Below are positions 8,402 through 15,400 of a DNA stretch of 20,701 nucleotides, piece by piece. Every line of letters starts with the position of its first letter. Position 1 is the first letter of the stretch. Location of the stretch: contig CBDVBD010000044.1 in the NCBI GenBank assembly GCA_965372135.1, forward strand, positions 1 to 20,701, given 5' to 3'. The notes beneath the pieces were generated by a model. That model saw nothing but the letters and a program-made list of their open reading frames with translations. It was not told the origin of the DNA and searched no databases. The translations under genes were made by a program, and so were the position numbers. The DNA is from CBDVBD01 sp965372135 (GTDB taxonomy: Bacteria > Electryoneota > RPQS01 > CBDVBD01).

Positions 8402-8443
8402 AACCGTAATGCGGTTATAAAATTACATGTAATTGTATTACAC
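8402..8443. promoter_or_regulatory. Palindrome cluster upstream of imuC, candidate operator
   Basis: Three inverted repeats lie in 42 bases: AACCG-N5-CGGTT (8402-8416), the perfect 14-mer AATTACATGTAATT (8421-8434), and TGTAAT-N3-ATTACA (8429-8443) overlapping it. They are about 70-115 bp upstream of the imuC start. Overlapping dyads near a promoter often bind dimeric repressors. The protein is unknown. Confidence 0.4.
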
Positions 8444-8523
8444 TCTTTCGATGTCCTATGATTTTGCTTGGCGATAGTGCAGATTTTTCGCGTTTTAGTC
8501 GAGGCTGAGTTTAAAGCCCTTAA

Positions 8524-8549
8524 AAAGAGTTTTCCGAACCGGTCGGAAA
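8524..8549 (-). terminator. Possible terminator or attenuator after imuB
   Basis: On the minus strand a 7-bp stem (TTTCCGA/TCGGAAA, 5-nt loop, 8531-8549) is followed by ACTCTTTTT. It lies about 150 bp past the imuB stop and before imuC. The stem is short, so this could be only a partial terminator; if it works, imuC needs its own promoter. Confidence 0.4.
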
Positions 8550-8609
8550 CGACCTAAAGCTGAAGCAAGCGTTGGTAATCCCAAATAAGCAACGCCCATT
8601 AGAGGCTGT

Positions 8610-8675
8610 GTTGCGTGGATTCCGGACATCAAGCTGTCCGGAACGCCCAATCCCGACGATTCGGGATTCCACGCA
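8610..8675. repeat. Three-armed inverted-repeat element (REP-like)
   Basis: An outer 9-bp stem (TTGCGTGGA at 8610-8618 with TCCACGCAA at 8667-8675) encloses two perfect hairpins: TTCCGGACA/TGTCCGGAA with a 6-nt loop, and AATCCCGA/TCGGGATT with a 4-nt loop. Folded, it gives a three-way junction. This compact, non-coding form is like dispersed REP/MITE-type repeats; only one copy is seen in this window. Confidence 0.65.
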
Positions 8676-8695
8676 ATGACGTGTGTCTTTGAATA

Positions 8696-9826
8696 TTAAG
8701 CAGATAGGGCGATGGAACTTCCATAGTTGATGGCGGAAAAGCCGTATCGGGTGCGGACGCAATCCATGGCGGCGCCCAGGTTGTCGGTGCGGTCATTGTT
8801 CAAGTGGTCGAAAAGTGACTGCTGCCCGGTGGTTCCACGCAGGGCGGTGAAGACGATCTCCAGCCGCTCCAGCCGCAGCCTGCGGGTCCATAACTGCTTT
8901 AGCAACATCCTGCTGCGATAGAAAAAATCCCGGTCGTCCACCGAAACCGGCAGTGGAATTCGTGCCCGTTTACCGCTGCCGTCGGGATATCGGACCGCCA
9001 ATCCCAATTTTGACGGGGTGTAGGCGCTCTGGCGCAACCAGGCCGCCGCTTGTTGGCAGGCGCTGTCCAACCCTTCCAGTACCAGGTGTTTTCCGTAAGT
9101 GGCGCGGGGAAATACCCGTTCGAAACGGCGGGTTACGATTTTTGGTGTTGCCGGGTTTGGGTTCTCAGAGGTCAACCATTGCCGGAGTTTCCAGACGTCC
9201 GGACCCCAGAAAACCTGCGCTATCGCAGGATCCAGGGATAGGAAATCGTCCACGGTGCGGATACCCATTTCGAACATGTCCTTTTTCCTGCGAGGTCCCA
9301 CCGACGGAAGCCAGGTAATGGGAACGGTGTTCCAGAATGCTCTTTCCTGAGCGGGTCTGATGATGTTGGTTTTGTTTTTGTGCGCACGGTTAGCAGCGGC
9401 TTTCGAAATTACCGGCAGTACCGCTAATCCGGCTCGGAAAGTAAAGTGTGGTTTCAAGATATGGTTGATGGTGTTGTCCAATTGAATTAGATCCCGGGTT
9501 TGCGGGTACAGGGTGTATGCGCCTGGAGTATCCTCAGCTTCGGTGGGAAGCCAGGATTCGAAACGGTGCAGGATCATATCCGACATGTTCCGGTATCGGC
9601 TCCAATCGGCAGGCACTATGATGATTTTTTTTAAGCGCTTAGCATCGCTAACCCGTGATGTGCAGGTAATACCAAGTTTTCGGGCTTCCTGGGACACTGC
9701 AATCAGACGGTTTTCTTCGTCAATACTGTCCGCCACCACCACCGGACGTTGTTTCAAGCCGGGGTTCAACCGGCGTTCTATGGCGATGGGGAAGTCGATA
9801 AGTTTTATGTACAAGAAATTGATCAT
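8696..9826 (-). CDS. imuB: ImuB-like, catalytically dead Y-family polymerase homologue
   Basis: The Y-family fold is recognisable: MINFLYIKLIDFPIAIERRL with LNPGLKQRPVVV at the N-terminus, a palm region, a helix-hairpin-helix block (WLPSVGPRRKKDMFEMGI) and a little-finger-like C-terminal half. Aligned by eye to Dpo4/DinB, the catalytic acids are gone: K8 and I10 replace the first Asp-x-Asp pair, and Pro-Gly replaces the Asp-Glu of SIDEAYLD (here DTPGAYTLY). Loss of these residues is the known hallmark of ImuB, the adaptor that brings ImuC to the beta clamp. A clamp-binding-like QQSLF lies at 335-339. At 376 residues it is shorter than most ImuB proteins (about 500). ATG 9826 with GAGG just upstream is preferred over GTG 9835. 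No imuA gene is adjacent. Confidence 0.82.
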   Translation of the reverse strand: MINFLYIKLIDFPIAIERRLNPGLKQRPVVVADSIDEENRLIAVSQEARKLGITCTSRVSDAKRLKKIIIVPADWSRYRNMSDMILHRFESWLPTEAEDTPGAYTLYPQTRDLIQLDNTINHILKPHFTFRAGLAVLPVISKAAANRAHKNKTNIIRPAQERAFWNTVPITWLPSVGPRRKKDMFEMGIRTVDDFLSLDPAIAQVFWGPDVWKLRQWLTSENPNPATPKIVTRRFERVFPRATYGKHLVLEGLDSACQQAAAWLRQSAYTPSKLGLAVRYPDGSGKRARIPLPVSVDDRDFFYRSRMLLKQLWTRRLRLERLEIVFTALRGTTGQQSLFDHLNNDRTDNLGAAMDCVRTRYGFSAINYGSSIALSA

Positions 9827-9828
9827 TT

Positions 9829-9897
9829 TCCTCACGCAGAGGCGCAGAGTGCGCAGAGATATGATAATTTAAATAAGAAAGACGCAGAGATTTAGAG
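9829..9897. repeat. CGCAGAG-type short repeats upstream of imuB
   Basis: The plus strand reads ACGCAGAG-GCGCAGAG-TGCGCAGAG (9834-9859), with another GACGCAGAG 30 bases later (about 9881-9889). Similar CGCAGAGGCGCAGAG runs are common in intergenic DNA of many environmental bacteria and have no known function. The repeat covers the 5' leader of imuB, so it would be transcribed. Confidence 0.55.
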
Positions 9898-9927
9898 ACC
9901 GCAGCGTGTCTGATATGTCTTTCCTAT

Positions 9928-9956
9928 AATATACTGCACAAATGTTCAAAAAGCAA
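9928..9956 (-). promoter_or_regulatory. Candidate imuB promoter
   Basis: On the minus strand TTGCTT (9951-9956) and TATATT (9928-9933) are 17 bp apart, a standard sigma-70 spacing with a good -10 (5/6) and a weak -35 (3/6). It lies about 100 bp upstream of the imuB start. The spacer contains the LexA-like palindrome described separately. Confidence 0.4.
9935..9948 (-). promoter_or_regulatory. Candidate LexA (SOS) box upstream of imuB
   Basis: TGAAC-ATTT-GTGCA on the minus strand is a near-perfect inverted repeat (TGAAC against TGCAC) with a 4-nt centre. It is one base from the reported Fibrobacter LexA motif TGCNC-N4-GTGCA, and its left half matches the GAAC of the Gram-positive box CGAAC-N4-GTTCG. 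It sits between the candidate -35 and -10, where a repressor would block RNA polymerase. The match is by eye only. Confidence 0.45.
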
Positions 9957-9986
9957 GAGATTTTTTTATTAGAGTAATTAATTCAC

Positions 9987-10014
9987 TTGACTTTGAAGAT
10001 TTTATTGGTTAAAT
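9987..10014 (+). promoter_or_regulatory. Candidate promoter of the beta-helix/cohesin operon
   Basis: TTGACT (5/6 of the -35 consensus) and TTAAAT (4/6 of the -10) are 16 bp apart, with the ATG about 80 bp downstream. The region is AT-rich and lies in the divergent intergenic segment. It is plausible but not unique; a TAnnTTTG Bacteroidota-type -7 element was not found. Confidence 0.35.
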
Positions 10015-10096
10015 TACTAACCATAATTAAGATATTGAGCCAGGAACTGTAGCCAAAAAAACATTTCTAACAATTTTAAGGATTTGCGGAGGCATT

Positions 10097-13000
10097 ATGG
10101 AAGCTCTTCGTTGTTTTAAGAGTGCACTCGCATTACTTATGGTGAGTGCTTTATTTGTGTCCACAGGTTGGGCAACTGATGTGTCCGGTACCATCAGTGT
10201 GGACAGCACATGGGACATCGGGGGGAGTCCCTATATCGTGACCGGAAACGTCACTGTCAACAATGGAGTGACATTGACCGTGGATCCGGGAGTAATGGTA
10301 AAATTCAACAGCGGACTTTACATTGAGATTAACGGAACGATGGATGCGGATGGTAATGCGTTGAATACCATTACTTTTACGTCTAACCAGATCACACCGG
10401 CAGGGGATGATCATCGTGGTCTATATTTTAACAATGGGGATGGTTTGTTGGATAACTGCTTGATCGAATATGGAGGTTACTCCTGGAATACATCGGTGTA
10501 TGTAAGGGGCAGTGCGAATGTGGTAATAGATAGCAGTGTTATCCGTGAAAGCGGTCCATCAGGTAACCGTGATGAGGGGATATATACCTATACTACGGCG
10601 CAATTGGAGGTCTCCTATACTCAGATTTATAACTGTGGCTGGCCGGTGCGTTTGAATGGATCATTGTTCCCTGTTTTCGGTGCCGGTAATGATTTCACCG
10701 GTAACGAAAATGATGGGATTTGGACTCAGATAGGGACGGTAAACGGGACTCAGACCATGATGGATCCCGGCGTTCCCTATGCAATGCGTGGATATGACTT
10801 GACGGTTGCTTCCGGGGCGCAGTTAACCATTAATCCTGATTGTATTTTAAAGTTCGATACGTATCGGGAACTGTTGGTACACGGAACATTGATTGCCGAC
10901 GCTACTTTGGCGAACCCGATTTACATGACGTCCTACAGAGATGATAACTGGTCAGGTGATACTAATAACGATGGATCGGCGACCGCACCGGCAGTTAGCG
11001 ACTGGGATGGTGTTCGGTTTACCACAACTGCGACGAATTCCTGCTTGATGGATTATGTGCAACTCAGATTTGCAGGAAGGGGCAATGGTGGTGGTATTGA
11101 AATACAAACCTGCAATCCCGATATCACCAACTGCGATATCAACAACTGTTACTATGGAATCGTGATTACAGGAGTCTGCACCTCGGATATTTCGTATAAC
11201 AACATTGGGATTTCAGACCAGACGCCGATTGCAATGACTTTTGAATCATTTCCTACCTTTGTAGACAACAGTTTTTCTTCATCCGACAACGGATATGATG
11301 CCATCGGGATTATATCGGGAACGCTGACGGCTAATGCTTACTTGCCGCAGCGGGATGTGATTGGGATACCCAATATTACTTATGTAATGTTGGGAACGGT
11401 GACTGTACCTGATGTGTACACATTGACGATCGAAGCCGGATGTGTTATAAAGTTTACGCATTACTCGCACAGCCTGGAAGTGCTGGGTCAATTAGTCGCT
11501 GATGGGAATGCGGATAGCGTCATTGTATTTACTTCTGTAAAGGATGATAACTACGGGAATCCCGGGGATACCAATAATGATGGTTCCATTACGGCGCCTG
11601 CCCCGGCAGATTGGCGGAGGATCAGATTTGATAATCCATTATTTGACACCGGTGGGATATTGGATTATTGCCGGGTTACCTATGGTGGTAATACTTACTA
11701 TTACAATCGTGCGGAAGTGGAGGTTGAATTCGCTAGCCCTACTATCACCAACTCCTACTTCTCTGATGCTCAGCGTGCGATCACGCTGTATGGGAATTCC
11801 GATCCTTACATTGCTGATAATGAATTTGTAAATACCACGTATGAACCACTTGAATTGTCCGCATCGTCCAATCCCACGTTCGGCGGTGGGGATACCATGA
11901 CCAATGTGGGATATTTCGCGCTGGGAATTCTACCGGAAACGGTGGCAGTGGACGGCACTATCCGGGTGAAGGATTTTGCCGGTTACACCAACATTACGTA
12001 CGTGTTGAATGGTGAATGGATTGTCGCCAGCGCGACTCGGGTGGATGTGGAACCTGACGTGGTGATTAAGTTAACGTCAGGTAATGCTCGGATGAAGATC
12101 GAGGGTACATTTGTGGTAGATACTCCTCCGGCGCAACCGGTAGTATTCACTTCTGTGAAGGATGATAATTATGGGAATCCGGGAGATACCAATGATGATG
12201 GATCTTCCACTACGCCCTCTTACTATGATTGGGATTATATTGGATTCCTGGATACTTCGGACGATGACAGTTGCCGGATTGTGAATGCGATAATTCTTTA
12301 TGGAGACGAAAGTGTTTACACGTTGAATTCGGGACCGAGGATTGATAACTGCTATATTTCCAATGGCGATAATGCAGTGTATATTGCCGGGAATTCCAAT
12401 ACTCGGGTATGGAATAATGACATTCGAAATACCAGAGAAGCGCCGATTATGATGTCTCTGGTGTCTGATCCCGATTTTTCGGGAAATACGTTTACCAGTT
12501 GTGCCTACAACGCACTTGGAGTGATTGAAGGAACTCTGAACTCACCTGCGGTAATGAAGCGGCGAAATGTTGCAGGCTTTACTCCCATAGCCTATTTATC
12601 CTCTACCAGCACCACCATATCAGCATCCGGCTCTCTGGTGATTGAACCGGGCGTGGTGTGGAAATGGCCCCATTGGTCTTGGTCCCTTTATGTTTACGGA
12701 ATCCTGATTGCGGAGGGCGGGGCACCATCCGACAGCCAGATTGTGTTTACTTCGATTCATGATGATGCTTATGGCGGAGATACCAATAACAATGGTAATT
12801 CCACATCGCCTGCTATCGGTAACTGGCAGCGCGTCTATTTTGGCGATTCTTCGGTGGATGATTCCTGCAGCATGAAACACTGCCGCGTGCTGTATGCCTC
12901 GGGATACTACCAGGATGCCGGCATTGAGATTGCGGATGCATCTCCAACCATCGATAGCTGCTTCATCGAATTCCAGAAGTTTGGTATTGAAATTTATGGA

Positions 13001-15379
13001 GATGCAGCGCCTACGATTTCCAACAACCTGATCAATGCCTGCAACTATGCACCCATTTACATGGACATGTTTTCTCAGCCTGTTTTTGGCGGGAACACTT
13101 TCTACAATTGCGGGTACTCTGCATTGGCTATCCGGGGTCAATCTTATTCCCTGAACAACACGGTGCCGTTACGTGATTTTGGAGGATTCACCAACATCAC
13201 CTATCTCATCTGGGCGGATATCACGGTAAACTCTGGAACATGGATTACCGTCCCAGCCGACGTAGTGATGAAATTCTATTCCTCCAGTGTTGGTTTTATA
13301 GTGGATGGTGTTCTACAAGTTCTGGGTCCTGGTTACGGGGGGATTGAGATGCCTGTGTTTACCAGTGTAAAGGATGACAGGTATGGGAATCCGTTGGATA
13401 CCAACAATGACGGCTTCGGAACCTCACCGGCATGTAATAACTGGCAAGGTTTTTACTTTGATGATATTTCCGATGATGACAACTGTCTGATTGATTCCGC
13501 CCTCATCGCCTATGCTGGTACCGGTGTATGGTTCAACTCCGCTGGAGGTACGGTGCAGAACTCCATTCTGGAATACAATAACTTAGGATTCTACCTGGCA
13601 GGGAATTCGGATCCAGACCTAATTGATAATGAAGTTCGGGAATCCTGTTATGAACCGGCGATGTTATCCTTAACCTCTAATCCCAACTTTCAGGATAATG
13701 ATTTCCATGACAACCAGTATCAAGCCTTAGGGTTGATCGGGGAAACCATGGCGTCGGACGCCACTATTCCACTTCGGACGGTGGGCGGTGATTCCAATAT
13801 CGTGTATCTACTTCGTAGTACCTCTTTGACAGTCGGCACTAATGCCATTTTGACAATCGATCCCGGTGTGGTGATAAAATTTTATAATAGCTACATCAAT
13901 GTCCGGCGGGGTTTGCATGCGATCGGAGGTGCTACTCCGGACAGTCAGATTGTTTTTACTTCTTATCGTGATGACTTCTACGGAGGAGACACTAACTCGG
14001 ATTCCAATGCTACATCGCCAGCATATGGTGATTGGGACTATATCAAATTCGACGATCAAGCATTGGATCCGGAATGCACGATGCGGCATTGTGTTGTCAG
14101 ATACGCCAGGTATAGCTCCTACGGCGCCATTCATTGTGTCAATTCATCGCCGACCATTACGCACAGCCGAATTTCGGATAACTATTACGGAGTGGTGGCA
14201 TCCGGGAACTCCAACCCGGTGTTGACGGATAATGATTTCTACAATAACTACCACTACGGGGTGCAGAATACCGGCGCATCCTTCTGTATCGACGCCACCA
14301 ACAGTTGGTGGGGCGCCAGTTCGGGACCTTACGATAATTCGAATGCTGCGGAAGTGTGCTTCCCGGCGTTATACAATCCCACTGGATTGGGTGAAACAGT
14401 TAGCGATCATGTCGATTATTCCGGTTGGCAAACGCAATCCGGTAGCCCATTGATGGGCGATGTGTCACTGAATGGTTCGGTGCATGCGTATGACGGCACG
14501 CTGGTGCTGCAGTTTGTATCTGATTCACTAACGTATCCGCTGACAGATATACAGAAGATGGTGGCGGATGTGTCTGGTGTGGCTTATATTACCGCCTATG
14601 ATGCTTCATTGATCCTGCAGTATGTAGCGGGGTTGATCGACGTGTTCCCGGCGGAGATCGATCATTTCGATCCAACAATACGTCCGACATCGCCGGTAGT
14701 AGCTTCAGTAGATGGGCAGCTTTCGACTAATGATGCCACGGTACAGTTGGATGAGGTTACCACGATTCCGGTAGCGCTGGAATTCACCGGCGACCTGTAT
14801 TCGGCGCAGTTCACGGCGCATTATAATCCGTCAGTCTTGGAATTCGTGGGTGCGGAAACAGCGTCTGCCACGTCCGACTTCCTGATGCAAACCATTGATA
14901 ATAGTGGCGAGATTCGGGTGGTGATGGCGGGAACGTATCCGCTCAGCGCCAGCAGCGAAATCATTCACTTGAAGTTCCGAACCGCTGATGACGTCCATGG
15001 GAAGGTCGAGACCTCCCTGACATTCACCGATGTGATGTATAATGAACAGCAGCCCACATTGGGCGGGACTGCCGGTCGGATATTCGTGGTCGGTTTGCCT
15101 ACGGATTACTCGCTGGGTCATAACTACCCGAATCCCTTCAACCCGGTAACCAATATTCCGTATGCACTGCCCAGTACGGAACAGGTGTCAATCAAGATTT
15201 TCAACCTGCAGGGTCAGTTGGTACGGACGCTGGTTGACCGGCATCAAGAAGCAGGTAATCACGTTGCGGTATGGGATAGTCGGGATAGTAACGGCATCCC
15301 CTTGGCAAGCGGAATCTATTTTGTCCGCATGCAAGCAGCCGATTTCAGTAAAGTACATAAAATGACGTTGTTGAAGTAA
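10097..15379 (+). CDS. Giant secreted beta-helix protein with dockerin, cohesin-like domain and T9SS tail
   Basis: This 1760-residue surface or secreted protein starts from ATG 10097 with GCGGAGGC upstream. It has a signal peptide (residues 1-26, cut after STGWA). Residues about 35-1440 hold seven right-handed beta-helix modules of about 200 residues. Each has a hydrophobic IxPGVVxKF strand, an xxFTSxxDD segment, a GDTNxDGxxTxP loop and a W-rich turn. The loops are at about residues 288, 491, 697, 895, 1101 and 1298; module 1 lacks one. Residues 1453-1525 are a dockerin with two F-hand-type loops (DVSLNGSVHAYD and DVSGVAYITAYD). Residues about 1528-1660 resemble a cohesin, and 1667-1760 is a T9SS type A tail (YPNPFNP, then SGIYFVRM). 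No catalytic enzyme domain is seen, so the helix may bind or cleave a polysaccharide, or be structural. It precedes the tri-cohesin gene by 21 bp. Confidence 0.88.
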   Translation: MEALRCFKSALALLMVSALFVSTGWATDVSGTISVDSTWDIGGSPYIVTGNVTVNNGVTLTVDPGVMVKFNSGLYIEINGTMDADGNALNTITFTSNQITPAGDDHRGLYFNNGDGLLDNCLIEYGGYSWNTSVYVRGSANVVIDSSVIRESGPSGNRDEGIYTYTTAQLEVSYTQIYNCGWPVRLNGSLFPVFGAGNDFTGNENDGIWTQIGTVNGTQTMMDPGVPYAMRGYDLTVASGAQLTINPDCILKFDTYRELLVHGTLIADATLANPIYMTSYRDDNWSGDTNNDGSATAPAVSDWDGVRFTTTATNSCLMDYVQLRFAGRGNGGGIEIQTCNPDITNCDINNCYYGIVITGVCTSDISYNNIGISDQTPIAMTFESFPTFVDNSFSSSDNGYDAIGIISGTLTANAYLPQRDVIGIPNITYVMLGTVTVPDVYTLTIEAGCVIKFTHYSHSLEVLGQLVADGNADSVIVFTSVKDDNYGNPGDTNNDGSITAPAPADWRRIRFDNPLFDTGGILDYCRVTYGGNTYYYNRAEVEVEFASPTITNSYFSDAQRAITLYGNSDPYIADNEFVNTTYEPLELSASSNPTFGGGDTMTNVGYFALGILPETVAVDGTIRVKDFAGYTNITYVLNGEWIVASATRVDVEPDVVIKLTSGNARMKIEGTFVVDTPPAQPVVFTSVKDDNYGNPGDTNDDGSSTTPSYYDWDYIGFLDTSDDDSCRIVNAIILYGDESVYTLNSGPRIDNCYISNGDNAVYIAGNSNTRVWNNDIRNTREAPIMMSLVSDPDFSGNTFTSCAYNALGVIEGTLNSPAVMKRRNVAGFTPIAYLSSTSTTISASGSLVIEPGVVWKWPHWSWSLYVYGILIAEGGAPSDSQIVFTSIHDDAYGGDTNNNGNSTSPAIGNWQRVYFGDSSVDDSCSMKHCRVLYASGYYQDAGIEIADASPTIDSCFIEFQKFGIEIYGDAAPTISNNLINACNYAPIYMDMFSQPVFGGNTFYNCGYSALAIRGQSYSLNNTVPLRDFGGFTNITYLIWADITVNSGTWITVPADVVMKFYSSSVGFIVDGVLQVLGPGYGGIEMPVFTSVKDDRYGNPLDTNNDGFGTSPACNNWQGFYFDDISDDDNCLIDSALIAYAGTGVWFNSAGGTVQNSILEYNNLGFYLAGNSDPDLIDNEVRESCYEPAMLSLTSNPNFQDNDFHDNQYQALGLIGETMASDATIPLRTVGGDSNIVYLLRSTSLTVGTNAILTIDPGVVIKFYNSYINVRRGLHAIGGATPDSQIVFTSYRDDFYGGDTNSDSNATSPAYGDWDYIKFDDQALDPECTMRHCVVRYARYSSYGAIHCVNSSPTITHSRISDNYYGVVASGNSNPVLTDNDFYNNYHYGVQNTGASFCIDATNSWWGASSGPYDNSNAAEVCFPALYNPTGLGETVSDHVDYSGWQTQSGSPLMGDVSLNGSVHAYDGTLVLQFVSDSLTYPLTDIQKMVADVSGVAYITAYDASLILQYVAGLIDVFPAEIDHFDPTIRPTSPVVASVDGQLSTNDATVQLDEVTTIPVALEFTGDLYSAQFTAHYNPSVLEFVGAETASATSDFLMQTIDNSGEIRVVMAGTYPLSASSEIIHLKFRTADDVHGKVETSLTFTDVMYNEQQPTLGGTAGRIFVVGLPTDYSLGHNYPNPFNPVTNIPYALPSTEQVSIKIFNLQGQLVRTLVDRHQEAGNHVAVWDSRDSNGIPLASGIYFVRMQAADFSKVHKMTLLK

Positions 15380-15386
15380 TCCAACC

Positions 15387-15393
15387 TGGAGGA
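15387..15393 (+). promoter_or_regulatory. Ribosome binding site of the tri-cohesin gene
   Basis: TGGAGGA lies 7 bp before ATG 15401 and only a few bases past the stop of the preceding gene. With the 21-bp gap and no terminator, it supports cotranscription. Confidence 0.6.
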
Positions 15394-15400
15394 ACGAGTT

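Larger units (their letters stand above)
8331..8695. other. Structured non-coding gap between imuB and imuC
   Basis: No gene is seen in 365 bp. From the imuC side it holds: an A-rich stretch with recurring GCGAAAA/CGTGAAAA units (8342-8397), which is a T-rich leader in the mRNA sense; a cluster of palindromes (8402-8443); a hairpin followed by a T run on the minus strand (8524-8549); and a three-armed inverted-repeat element (8610-8675). Its density of structure is unlike the normal short spacing within a mutasome operon. Confidence 0.7.

Noticed and set aside
12620..13141. 173-residue open frame opposite the beta-helix gene
   Set aside because: It is a shadow of the repeated coding sequence; no ribosome site and no known motif.
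10956..14010. GDTNxDG loops read as extra dockerins
   Set aside because: Each loop is single and sits inside a beta-helix module; dockerins need two paired loops with following helices, seen only at residues 1453-1525.
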